25,573 nucleotides of DNA, from IMG/VR virus record IMGVR_UViG_3300020722_000007, positions 1 through 25,573 of that record; one strand, written 5' to 3'. Numbering within the stretch: the stretch's first letter is position 1; every line of letters begins with the position of its first letter. Made by a program: the position numbers and the translations under genes. The notes beneath the pieces were generated by a model that worked only from the letters and a program-made list of their open reading frames with translations, had not been told where the DNA came from and did not search any database. The DNA comes from a virus. Positions 1 through 7,030 of this stretch are shown piece after piece.

Positions 1-175
1 TAACATACCAGCAGAGGCACAAGAGGAGATAGACCAGATGATGGGCAACCCAAAGAAGGACTACTATCCAACAGAGTTTACAGAGATGTATAACGAAGAT
101 CAACTGGGACAGAGCATCACAAACCTACCTTCGTGGCTATACACAAACTTTAAGTATTTAGCAAGTATTTCCTGA
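1..175 (+). CDS. 3' end of an unidentified phage gene (partial)
   Basis: An open frame enters from the left edge (first complete codon at position 2) and ends at TGA 173-175, giving a 57-residue C-terminal fragment rich in Glu, Asp, Gln, Tyr and Asn. I do not recognise the family. Its codons resemble the native, GC-richer genes until the last ten or so codons (around 147-172), which turn AT-rich just before the HEG element. The stop codon overlaps the first base of the ATATTTAT motif and the RNA element, so this gene and the HEG cassette are directly abutted. No start, domain or function can be given from the fragment. Confidence 0.6.
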   Translation, partial: NIPAEAQEEIDQMMGNPKKDYYPTEFTEMYNEDQLGQSITNLPSWLYTNFKYLASIS

Positions 176-188
176 TATTTATTATAGA
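175..188 (+). promoter_or_regulatory. ATATTTAT candidate promoter motif (in RNA element, copy 1)
   Basis: ATATTTATTATAGA matches the motif found before 13 genes in this window. It lies in the 5' arm of P1a. If it is a -10 box, transcripts starting from it would lack most of that arm. Confidence 0.5.
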
Positions 189-284
189 TAGAAGCTCCTG
201 CATGAGTTATCTATAATAGAACTTATTGGTCCTTTGAGATAGAGAGCATGCAGGCTCTTTGTCACTTTGGACCATTTTTATTTT
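175..284 (+). ncRNA. Kissing-loop RNA element upstream of HEG, copy 1
   Basis: P1a pairs 178-190 with 208-220 (13 bp, one G-U). P1b pairs AGCT 193-196 with AGTT 205-208. Loop L1 is CCTGCATG at 197-204. P2 pairs GGTCC 228-232 with GGACC 269-273. Inside P2, AGAG 243-246 pairs with CTCT 255-258 and presents loop L3, CATGCAGG at 247-254, the exact reverse complement of L1. A conserved linker CTTATT (222-227) separates P1 and P2. A conserved TTTTATTTTATG leads into the HEG start at 285. The same architecture with different loop sequences recurs at three other HEGs. The pairings are seen directly; function is unknown. Confidence 0.82.
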
Positions 285-1004
285 ATGGCATATGTGTATC
301 GTCATATAAGACTAGACAAGAATGAGGTTTTTTATATAGGAATAGGATCAGATAAAAACTATAAAAGATCTTATTCAAAAAAGAACAGAAATATTCATTG
401 GAATAATGTGATTAATCTTACAGAATATAAAGTAGAAATTATGTCAGAAGAATGGTTAACTTGGGAAGAAGCCTGTGAAAAAGAAAAATTTTGGATTATA
501 TTCTATGGAAGAGCAGATCTTAAATTGGGACCTTTAGTTAATATGACAGATGGTGGACAAGGTCAATTTGGTTTTAAACATTCTGAAGAAACAAAACGAT
601 TATATAGATTATCCAGAAAAGGCCATTTAGTTTCTGATGATACTAAAAAAAAGATGAAAGAATCGAATACGGGAAAAGTAAGATCAGAAGAAACTAAATT
701 AAATATAAGAAAATCTAAATTAGGGATATGTTTATCTTTACAACATAGAGAATCAATTTCTAAAGGTCAAAAAAATAGAGTAAAATCAGAATTAGAGAAG
801 GCAAATATTAGCAGAGCTCTTAAGGGAAAATCTAAATCAGAAGAACATAAAAGAAAATTGAGCATATCTAAAATAGGAAATACTAATAGATTAGGAATAA
901 AAAATCCAAAAATACAATGTCCGCATTGTAATAAAATTGGAGGAAATAACGGAATGACTCAGTGGCATTTTGATAAGTGCAAATATAAAAAACCAAATAT
1001 ATAA
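285..1004 (+). CDS. GIY-YIG homing endonuclease with NUMOD3 repeats and C-terminal zinc finger
   Basis: Free-standing homing endonuclease of 239 residues. The N-terminal GIY-YIG nuclease carries YVYRHI then FYIGIG, an acidic E-rich helix (WEEACEKEKFW) and the closing LVNMTDGG. Residues about 95-200 are NUMOD3-type DNA-binding repeats of the pattern HSEETKRLYRLSRKG and SEETKLNIRKSKLG. The C-terminus has CPHC followed by WHFDKC, a zinc finger common in phage HEGs. The ATG at 285 is preferred over an upstream TTG at 267 because all four copies of the RNA element place TTTTATTTTATG exactly here. Very AT-rich codon use, unlike the helicase after it. The first ~96 residues are about 81% identical to the HEG at 22534. 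It presumably cuts near the gap between the upstream gene and the helicase in phages lacking the insert. Confidence 0.9.
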   Translation: MAYVYRHIRLDKNEVFYIGIGSDKNYKRSYSKKNRNIHWNNVINLTEYKVEIMSEEWLTWEEACEKEKFWIIFYGRADLKLGPLVNMTDGGQGQFGFKHSEETKRLYRLSRKGHLVSDDTKKKMKESNTGKVRSEETKLNIRKSKLGICLSLQHRESISKGQKNRVKSELEKANISRALKGKSKSEEHKRKLSISKIGNTNRLGIKNPKIQCPHCNKIGGNNGMTQWHFDKCKYKKPNI

Positions 1005-1011
1005 TAAAGTT

Positions 1012-2397
1012 ATGGCACAATTAAACACGCTCAACGCGTATGGAAGTGGATTTCAAATAAAAGTTCTTGCTTCACTTTTACGTCATAAAGAGTTCCTACA
1101 GACGATACACGACGTTGTAGAGCCAGAGATGTTCGATTCGCCGGCGTCACAGTGGATAGTCAAAGACATTCTAAAGTATTATTACAAATATCATACCACA
1201 CCGTCACTAGAATATCTTCAGATAGAAGTCAAAAAGATAGACAACGAGGTCCTCAGGGTCTCGGTAGCAGAGCAGTTGAAAGAGGCGTTAAAGACGGCGA
1301 ACGAAGACAAGGAGTACATAGAACTGGAGTTCTCAAGCTTCTGCAAGAACCAGCAATTAAAGAAGGCGCTACTCAATTCCGTAGATCTGCTTTCCAAAGG
1401 CCAGTTTGAAGACATAAGGATCATGATAGATTCTGCGTTAAAAGCCGGTGCAGACAAGAACGTAGGACACGAGTATTTGCAAGACATAGAGCAGAGGTAC
1501 AGAGAAGACGACAGAAGGGCAGTGCCTACTCCATGGCCAAAGATAAGCGATCATCTCATGGGAGGACTTGGAAGAGGAGACCTTGGCATAATATTCGGAG
1601 GACCAGGCTCAGGCAAGTCTTGGTTTCTGGTCAACATAGGAGCTGAGGCAGTCAAGCAGGCGCTCACTGTCAACCACTACACGCTAGAGCTCTCAGACAT
1701 CTACACAGGCAAGAGGTACGATTCTGTGTTCACCGGCATAGGTTTCAAGGAAGTCCACCTGCATCGTAGCAAGGTAGAAGAGACAGTAGCAAACTTACCA
1801 GGCAGACTGACGATAGCTGAGTTCCCAATGGGCAAGACCACAGTCAACAAGATAGAGTCTCACATAAGGAAGTGCACCGACATGGGACACAAACCTGATC
1901 TGATCATCATCGACTACATAGACCTATTGAAGTCAAAAAGGGTCGGAGGAGAAGTAAAGGACGAGATAGATGACGTGTACACCGCGGTGAAAGGCATGGC
2001 AAGAGAGCTGAACATTCCCGTATGGTCTGTGTCTCAGGTGAACAGGGCTGGGGCAAAGGATGACATCGTAGAAGGTGACAAGGCAGCAGGATCGTACAAC
2101 AAGATCATGATCGCAGACTTCATACTGTCTCTGTCCAGAAAGAGAGCAGACAAACTCAACAAGACAGGTAGAGTGCACATCATGAAAAATCGATATGGAC
2201 AAGACGGTATGACGTACAATGCGATGATCGACACGGACAACGGTACGATAAAGATAGATGAGACAGAGCTAACAGAAGAAGAGATACACGCAATGCAGGC
2301 AGCTACGAACAACGCTTTCAAAACCTCTAACAGCTCTAGTCTGACTTTTGAAGAGAAATCCATACTGAGTAAGAAATTCTTTGAACTTTCCAAGTAA
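1012..2397 (+). CDS. DnaB-like replicative DNA helicase (T4 gp41 type)
   Basis: Hexameric 5'-3' replicative helicase that unwinds DNA at the fork and partners primase. It has 461 residues; T4 gp41 has 475. The N-terminal ~160 residues are helical, as in the DnaB/gp41 N-domain. The RecA-like core has Walker A GGPGSGKSW (about 195-203), Walker B DLIIIDYIDLL (about 297-307), the sensor motif WSVSQVNRAG and a late arginine-rich segment (LSLSRKRADK) where the arginine finger is expected. The ATG at 1012, 7 nt after the HEG stop, is chosen over the longer frame from 970, whose first 14 residues lie inside the HEG. The neighbouring HEG suggests the conserved helicase region is a homing target. Strong call. 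Confidence 0.93.
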   Translation: MAQLNTLNAYGSGFQIKVLASLLRHKEFLQTIHDVVEPEMFDSPASQWIVKDILKYYYKYHTTPSLEYLQIEVKKIDNEVLRVSVAEQLKEALKTANEDKEYIELEFSSFCKNQQLKKALLNSVDLLSKGQFEDIRIMIDSALKAGADKNVGHEYLQDIEQRYREDDRRAVPTPWPKISDHLMGGLGRGDLGIIFGGPGSGKSWFLVNIGAEAVKQALTVNHYTLELSDIYTGKRYDSVFTGIGFKEVHLHRSKVEETVANLPGRLTIAEFPMGKTTVNKIESHIRKCTDMGHKPDLIIIDYIDLLKSKRVGGEVKDEIDDVYTAVKGMARELNIPVWSVSQVNRAGAKDDIVEGDKAAGSYNKIMIADFILSLSRKRADKLNKTGRVHIMKNRYGQDGMTYNAMIDTDNGTIKIDETELTEEEIHAMQAATNNAFKTSNSSSLTFEEKSILSKKFFELSK

Positions 2398-2414
2398 TTT
2401 CTCTCTCGACTCAG

Positions 2415-2427
2415 ATATTTATTGATA
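2415..2427 (+). promoter_or_regulatory. ATATTTAT candidate promoter motif upstream of small gene
   Basis: ATATTTATTGATA lies 27 nt upstream of the ATG at 2450 and just after the helicase stop. It is the least perfect match after the core octamer. Confidence 0.4.
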
Positions 2428-2449
2428 CGAAGAAAACATAACAATACAC

Positions 2450-2650
2450 ATGGCAAACTTTCTAATAGACTTGTTCAATAAAGCGATAAAGGGAGACGGT
2501 TACAGAACCACTCAATCTCTTGACAAGTACAACGATAGCATCGCAGCTCTCAACTCTACTAACCAAAAGGGAACAAACACAATAAAGCTGAAGAGCATGC
2601 AGAGTACAACTCCAGCTGCTTCAGGCAACACTACCATCCCAGGTAAGTAA
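2450..2650 (+). CDS. Hypothetical small phage protein (66 aa)
   Basis: A 66-residue ORF beginning MANFLIDLFNKAIKGDGY. A short amphipathic N-terminal helix is followed by a Ser/Thr/Asn/Gln-rich low-complexity tail ending in TTIPGK. There are no cysteines, membrane segment or recognised domain. Codon use (AAG, AAC, CTC) matches the native genes, and a candidate promoter motif precedes it, which supports a real gene. The disordered polar tail could suit a small virion or DNA-associated protein, but nothing in the sequence shows that. Confidence 0.6.
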   Translation: MANFLIDLFNKAIKGDGYRTTQSLDKYNDSIAALNSTNQKGTNTIKLKSMQSTTPAASGNTTIPGK

Positions 2651-2729
2651 CATCACACACCACTAAGATCAAACTGATGGACCCATCTCAGGGCCCAAGT
2701 TATAAACTATTCTCAAAACTTTAACAGAA

Positions 2730-4340
2730 ATGAATATCTCACAGGAAATATTATCAGATATTACAGTACACTTAAAATATTCCAAATACCTCCCAGAACT
2801 ACAGAAGAGAGAGTCTTGGGAAGAATTGGTAGACAGAAACAAGGCAATGCATCTCAAGAAATATCCCAATATGCAAGCTGAGATAGACTGGGCTTATGAA
2901 TTCGTATATGATAAAAAGGTGCTTCCTTCTATGAGGAGCCTGCAGTTCGGTGGAAAGTCGATAGAGATATCTCCTAACAGAGTGTATAACTGCGCGTACC
3001 TTCCTATAGACGACATACACGCTTTCTCTGAGACGATGTTCCTGCTGCTTGGTGGCACGGGAGTAGGTTTCTCTGTACAGAAGCACCACGTTGAGAAGCT
3101 GCCAGAGATAAGGAAACCGAACCCAAAGAAGCACACAAGGTTCCTGATAGGAGACTCGATAGAGGGTTGGGCAGACGCAGTCAAAGCCCTGATCAAGTCC
3201 TATTTCAGAGGTGGATCATCGATTAACTTTGACTTCTCTGACATACGTCCAAAAGGAGCAATGCTAGTTACTTCTGGCGGTAAAGCTCCAGGTCCTCAAC
3301 CACTGAAAGAGTGCTTACTAATGTTAGATGGAATACTCAGCCAGAAAGAGGATGGAGATAAACTCAGCTCGATAGAGGTTCACGACATGGTCTGCCACAT
3401 AGCTGATGCAGTACTTGCTGGGGGTATAAGGAGAGCGGCATTAGTATCACTATTCTCAGCTGACGATGAGGATATGATCTCTTGTAAGACTGGTCAATGG
3501 TGGGAATTAAATCCGCAAAGGGGTAGAGCGAATAACTCGGCTGTACTTTTAAGGAATAGACTTACAAAGGAATTCTTTATGGATCTCTGGAAGAAGATTG
3601 AGAACTCGGGATCAGGAGAACCGGGTATATTTCTTAGTAATGATAAAGATTTAGGAAGTAATCCTTGTATGGAAATTGCACTAAGACCATATCAATTTTG
3701 CAACCTTTGCGAGGTAAATGTTTCAGACGTAGTAGACCAAGAAGATCTTAATGACAGAGTAAATGCAGCAGCGATAATAGGGACTTTACAAGCAGGATAC
3801 ACTAACTTTCACTATCTCAGACCAATATGGCAGAAGACTACAGAGAAAGAAGCACTAATAGGAGTAGGAATGACTGGAATAGGGTCAGGAGTTGCTCAGA
3901 AGCTGGATCTTAAAAAGGCCGCTCTCATAGTGAAAGAGACGAACGCAGCAGTAGCGAAAGCGGTAGGGATAAACGCAGCAGCCCGTTGCACTACAATAAA
4001 ACCGAGTGGGTGCATGATACCAGAAACTGAAATAATAACAAATAAAGGTATTCTCTCATTAGAGGATATTTTTAAAATCAATGGATATGACTTATCTGAT
4101 TTTAAAAATAACGAAAAGCTATTTTTAGAAGTAACAGAGGATATAAAAGTCAAAGATTTAAATGATGAATGGCAACAAATTAATAAATTATACATTAATG
4201 GAGTAGAAGAAACGTTTGATGTGGAGTTTGAAGATGGTTTGGTAGTTACAGTTACAGCAAATCATAGGTTTTTAACTAAAAATAGGGGGTGGGTTAGAGC
4301 AGACGAATTGAAGGATGATGATGATATTATAAATTATTAG
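2730..4340 (+). CDS. nrdJ: Class II ribonucleotide reductase, N-extein plus N-half of split intein
   Basis: N-terminal part of an adenosylcobalamin-dependent ribonucleoside triphosphate reductase (monomeric Lactobacillus RTPR type), which makes dNTPs for phage replication. Extein residues 1-427 contain PSMRSLQFGG, NCAYLPID (Cys88, equivalent to RTPR C119), LLGGTGVGFSVQ, and the active-site run NPCMEI with Cys313 and Glu315 followed 11 residues later by Cys324 (equivalent to C408, E410 and C419). After KPSG the frame enters an intein at Cys428. Its block A is CMIPETEIITNKG and its block B is VTANHRFLT, then a stop at 4338-4340, leaving a 109-residue IntN. The rest of RNR is in the gene at 5540. 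Codons between about 3480 and 3900 are clearly more AT-rich than the flanks. Protein trans-splicing is required to make the enzyme. Confidence 0.93.
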   Translation: MNISQEILSDITVHLKYSKYLPELQKRESWEELVDRNKAMHLKKYPNMQAEIDWAYEFVYDKKVLPSMRSLQFGGKSIEISPNRVYNCAYLPIDDIHAFSETMFLLLGGTGVGFSVQKHHVEKLPEIRKPNPKKHTRFLIGDSIEGWADAVKALIKSYFRGGSSINFDFSDIRPKGAMLVTSGGKAPGPQPLKECLLMLDGILSQKEDGDKLSSIEVHDMVCHIADAVLAGGIRRAALVSLFSADDEDMISCKTGQWWELNPQRGRANNSAVLLRNRLTKEFFMDLWKKIENSGSGEPGIFLSNDKDLGSNPCMEIALRPYQFCNLCEVNVSDVVDQEDLNDRVNAAAIIGTLQAGYTNFHYLRPIWQKTTEKEALIGVGMTGIGSGVAQKLDLKKAALIVKETNAAVAKAVGINAAARCTTIKPSGCMIPETEIITNKGILSLEDIFKINGYDLSDFKNNEKLFLEVTEDIKVKDLNDEWQQINKLYINGVEETFDVEFEDGLVVTVTANHRFLTKNRGWVRADELKDDDDIINY

Positions 4341-4353
4341 ATTAATTTTTACT

Positions 4354-4403
4354 ATTAAGCCTATTATTGTAATTAATCAGATATTTATAATAAAAGGCTT
4401 AAT
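4354..4403 (+). promoter_or_regulatory. Hairpin with ATATTTAT motif before the intein HEG
   Basis: ATTAAGCCT (4354-4362) pairs with AGGCTTAAT (4395-4403), 9 bp, ending one base before the GTG start at 4405. The enclosed loop holds ATATTTATAATA (4381-4392). In read-through RNA the start region would be paired. RNA started at the motif would lack the 5' arm. Confidence 0.5.
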
Positions 4404-4404
4404 T

Positions 4405-5550
4405 GTGAAAAAAGATATAAAAAAGATTAATAGACTGAGACGACTACTGATTCATCTACTTGGAGAAGAGGGGGGCAACAAGAGATGTGCAAATTTAATG
4501 CGAGGGTCTTCTTTAAAAGTATTACAGTTTAAATACGGAAAAGAGTTAGGCTTATTTAAATATAAACAAAAAATAGAAAATGATAAGTTTAAAAATACCC
4601 TAAATGGATTCATTAAAAGATACGGGGAGGAGTTAGGTAGAGAGGAATATTTAGAAAAAAATAGTAAACTTTCAGTTAGTATAAATGCTTTAAAATTAAA
4701 TGGATATAGTGATGATGAAATAAAAGACATTAAAGCAAAACACTCTATTAATTCAAAGACTGACTTGGAAAGCATGATAAAAAAATATGGAGAAAAAGAG
4801 GGTAGATTAAGATATAAAAAGAAAATAGACAGTGGGTATTCTTGTAGAGATTATAAATCTGTAATGAAATATTATGGAGTAAGTGAATTAGAAGCTAAAC
4901 AGTTTGTTAATAAGAATCAATCAAGAGGGTTAGATTATTATATAAAAAAGTATGGTGATAATATAGGAAAGGAAAAATATGATGAGGCTAATAAAAAAAT
5001 AGCATATTCACAGACTAAAGACTATTATATCTCTAAATTTGGAAAAATTGAAGGCTTAAATAGATATAAAGAATTATGTTATAGTAAAGGAAAATCTGGA
5101 AGATTAGAATATTATATAGATAAATTTGGAGAAGTAGAGGGTCGGAATTTATATTCTGATATGATAAAAAAGAAAATTAGTTATTTTCCAGATTTTAGTT
5201 CAAATATAGAAAAAGATTTTAATTTATCACTATATGATTTATTAAACAATAAACAAAAAGAGGTATTTTTTGGTTACCCAATAACAAAACCCTATTTTAT
5301 AAATCTAAACCAGAATGATTATCAAATAAAGTGTATAGTACCAGACATTAAAATAGGAAATACTGTAATTGAATTTGATGGAGATTATTGGCATTCTTTA
5401 CCTAATAATATAGAGAGAGATAGATTAAAGGATAAGATATATGCTAATATGGGATTAAATTTAATTAGAGTTAAAGAATCAAATTATTTAAAAAATAAGC
5501 AATTAGTATTAGAAAATATAATAGAATTAATTAAATATTATGAAAATTAA
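4405..5550 (+). CDS. Vsr-like (EDxHD family) homing endonuclease inside the fractured RNR gene
   Basis: Free-standing HEG of 381 residues between the two halves of a split intein. The C-terminal ~60 residues carry VIEFDGDYWH, then D-R-x-x-KD and a late LIRVKES. This matches the Vsr/very-short-patch-repair fold used by the EDxHD homing endonucleases reported in metagenomic fractured genes. The N-terminal ~270 residues contain about six imperfect repeats of the form KYGExxGxxxYxxxxxK (FKYGKELGLFKY, KRYGEELGREEY, KKYGEKEGRLRY, KKYGDNIGKEKY, SKFGKIEGLNRY, DKFGEVEGRNLY), probably DNA-contact modules. GTG is the likely start. The stop overlaps the ATG of the downstream IntC gene by 11 nt, suggesting coupled translation. 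Very AT-rich. Confidence 0.85.
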   Translation: MKKDIKKINRLRRLLIHLLGEEGGNKRCANLMRGSSLKVLQFKYGKELGLFKYKQKIENDKFKNTLNGFIKRYGEELGREEYLEKNSKLSVSINALKLNGYSDDEIKDIKAKHSINSKTDLESMIKKYGEKEGRLRYKKKIDSGYSCRDYKSVMKYYGVSELEAKQFVNKNQSRGLDYYIKKYGDNIGKEKYDEANKKIAYSQTKDYYISKFGKIEGLNRYKELCYSKGKSGRLEYYIDKFGEVEGRNLYSDMIKKKISYFPDFSSNIEKDFNLSLYDLLNNKQKEVFFGYPITKPYFINLNQNDYQIKCIVPDIKIGNTVIEFDGDYWHSLPNNIERDRLKDKIYANMGLNLIRVKESNYLKNKQLVLENIIELIKYYEN

Positions 5551-6223
5551 AAAAATAACAAAGTCTGGAAATAAATTTACTGTTGACATAGAAGTAGATA
5601 ATACTCATTCATATCAACTAAAAAATAAATCTGTGGTTCATAATACCTCCTCTCTAGTCCTGGGCACATCTTCTGGCATACATGCGTGGCACAGCGAGTA
5701 CTACATCAGAAACATAAGAGTTGGCAAGAACGAGGCCATATACACGTACCTGAGCATATACCACCCAGAGCTGATACAGGACGAGTACTTCAAGCCCCAC
5801 AGCACGGCAGTCATCTCGGTCCCACAGAAAGCGCCAGAGGGTTCGATACTGAGGACAGAGTCAGCGATAGATCTGCTCGAGAGGGTAAAATACTTCTACA
5901 ACAACTGGATCAAACCAGGACACAAGACAGGACAGAACACACACAACATCTCGGCCACGATCTCTATAAAGGACGGAGAGTGGGACACTGTAGGAGAGTG
6001 GATGTGGGAGAACAGGACTTGCTACAACGGGCTTTCAGTGCTGCCATTCTCAGACCACACCTACGTTCAGGCACCTTTCCAAGACTGCGATAAAGAGACT
6101 TACGAAAAAATGATGGAGTCGCTTTCTAACATAGATCTGAGCTTGGTGGTAGAGGCAGAAGACAACACAGACCTTAAGGACCAAGTTGCGTGTGCTGGAA
6201 ATAGTTGTGAAATTAATATATAA
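5540..6223 (+). CDS. nrdJ: C-half of split intein plus C-extein of class II ribonucleotide reductase
   Basis: Residues 1-35 are IntC: a block F-like DIEVDNTHSYQL and the terminal VVHN (block G). The splice junction is Asn35/Thr36, so Thr is the +1 nucleophile. The C-extein (192 residues) begins TSSLVLGTSSGIHAWH. This joins KPSG of the N-half exactly as in intact RTPR (KPSGT...SSG.H). It ends with CAGNSC, the Cys-x4-Cys pair that relays electrons from thioredoxin to the active site. Spliced RNR would be about 619 residues, shorter than the 739 of L. leichmannii RTPR. Native GC-rich codons resume immediately after the intein, while IntC itself is AT-rich. The last ~30 nt turn AT-rich before the next HEG. 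Confidence 0.92.
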   Translation: MKIKKITKSGNKFTVDIEVDNTHSYQLKNKSVVHNTSSLVLGTSSGIHAWHSEYYIRNIRVGKNEAIYTYLSIYHPELIQDEYFKPHSTAVISVPQKAPEGSILRTESAIDLLERVKYFYNNWIKPGHKTGQNTHNISATISIKDGEWDTVGEWMWENRTCYNGLSVLPFSDHTYVQAPFQDCDKETYEKMMESLSNIDLSLVVEAEDNTDLKDQVACAGNSCEINI

Positions 6224-6239
6224 ATTAACTGAATTACAC

Positions 6240-6268
6240 AAGGTCCGCATATTTATTATAAAGACCTT
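6240..6268 (+). promoter_or_regulatory. Hairpin with ATATTTAT motif abutting a HEG start codon
   Basis: AAGGTC (6240-6245) pairs with GACCTT (6263-6268), and the ATG starts at 6269. The loop contains ATATTTATTATAAA (6249-6262). Same arrangement as upstream of the HEGs at 4405 and 10630, with unrelated stem sequence. Confidence 0.55.
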
Positions 6269-7015
6269 ATGATAATTTATAAGACTACAAATTTAGAATC
6301 AGGAAAAATTTATATAGGTAAAGACACAAAAAATGATCCAAGCTATCTTGGATCTGGAGTAAAAATAAAAGATGCTATAAAGAGCTATGGTCGAGATAAG
6401 TTCAAAAAGGGCGTATTAGATCATAGCTCTTCTATTGAGGAATTAAATATAAAAGAGCAATATTGGATCAGCTATTATAATTCTACAAATCCAGAAATTG
6501 GTTATAATATTTCTACAGGAGGGGATGGTGGAGATAATTTTACAAATCATCCAAATAAAGAAGAGCATAGAGAAAAATTACGAAATGCATCAAATACTAA
6601 TAAAGATATTTTACGACATAAATTTGTTGATATTTCTAAAAATTTATGGAAAGACGATGAGTATAGAACTAGCGTAAAAAATGGAGTGGATGCATATTGG
6701 AAAAATGAAGAGAATCTAAAAAAATTCTCAGATAAAATGAAAGATATACTTAGTAATCCAGAATATAGGAAAAAATGGAGTGAATGTAAAAAAGGAGATA
6801 AGAATTATAAATGGTTAGGATTTGCATATTTATATAATCAAGATGGAGATCTAATAAAGAAATTTGATAAAATAACAACAGCAAAGAAAGAGTTAAAGAT
6901 TAATTTTGGAGATATGAATAAAATCAGATCTGGAATAAGAGAGATAATATTGACATCTTCTAAAATAGAAAAGTCAAATTATGAAGGTTTTAAAATAATA
7001 ATAAGCAAGGTTTAA
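6269..7015 (+). CDS. GIY-YIG homing endonuclease downstream of RNR
   Basis: A 248-residue HEG. The GIY-YIG domain is MIIYKTTNLESGKIYIGK with the SYLGSG extension typical of phage members, then an acidic helix (KEQYWISYYN) and GYNISTGGDGG. The centre holds lysine-rich, NUMOD3-like segments (EEHREKLRNAS, NPEYRKKWSECKKG). The C-terminus (LYNQDGDLIKKFDKITTAKKEL and on) looks like a NUMOD1-type helix-turn-helix. It sits 45 nt after the RNR stop, so its target is probably the 3' end of the RNR gene, which encodes the essential C-terminal cysteines. The preceding hairpin abuts its start codon. AT-rich. No Shine-Dalgarno sequence. Confidence 0.88.
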   Translation: MIIYKTTNLESGKIYIGKDTKNDPSYLGSGVKIKDAIKSYGRDKFKKGVLDHSSSIEELNIKEQYWISYYNSTNPEIGYNISTGGDGGDNFTNHPNKEEHREKLRNASNTNKDILRHKFVDISKNLWKDDEYRTSVKNGVDAYWKNEENLKKFSDKMKDILSNPEYRKKWSECKKGDKNYKWLGFAYLYNQDGDLIKKFDKITTAKKELKINFGDMNKIRSGIREIILTSSKIEKSNYEGFKIIISKV

Positions 7016-7017
7016 TG

Positions 7018-7028
7018 ATATTTATAAC
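7018..7028 (+). promoter_or_regulatory. ATATTTAT candidate promoter motif next to a non-HEG start codon
   Basis: ATATTTATAAC ends only 2 nt before the ATG at 7031. If it is a -10 box, the metallopeptidase mRNA would be essentially leaderless. This spacing is the main stress on the promoter reading. Confidence 0.4.
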
Positions 7029-7030
7029 AT

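Noticed and set aside
175-284. RNA element as HEARO/omega RNA or a CRISPR-like guide
   Set aside because: The enzymes are GIY-YIG and HNH HEGs without RuvC or IscB features, and the element lies before the gene with a fold unlike what I know of HEARO.
267-284. TTG start for the first HEG, with the P2 3' arm as coding sequence
   Set aside because: All four RNA copies place the HEG start at the ATG after TTTTATTTT; the extra residues are the RNA element.
970-1011. Helicase start at 970
   Set aside because: Those 14 codons lie within the HEG; the ATG at 1012 has the same context as the start after the HEG at 22534.
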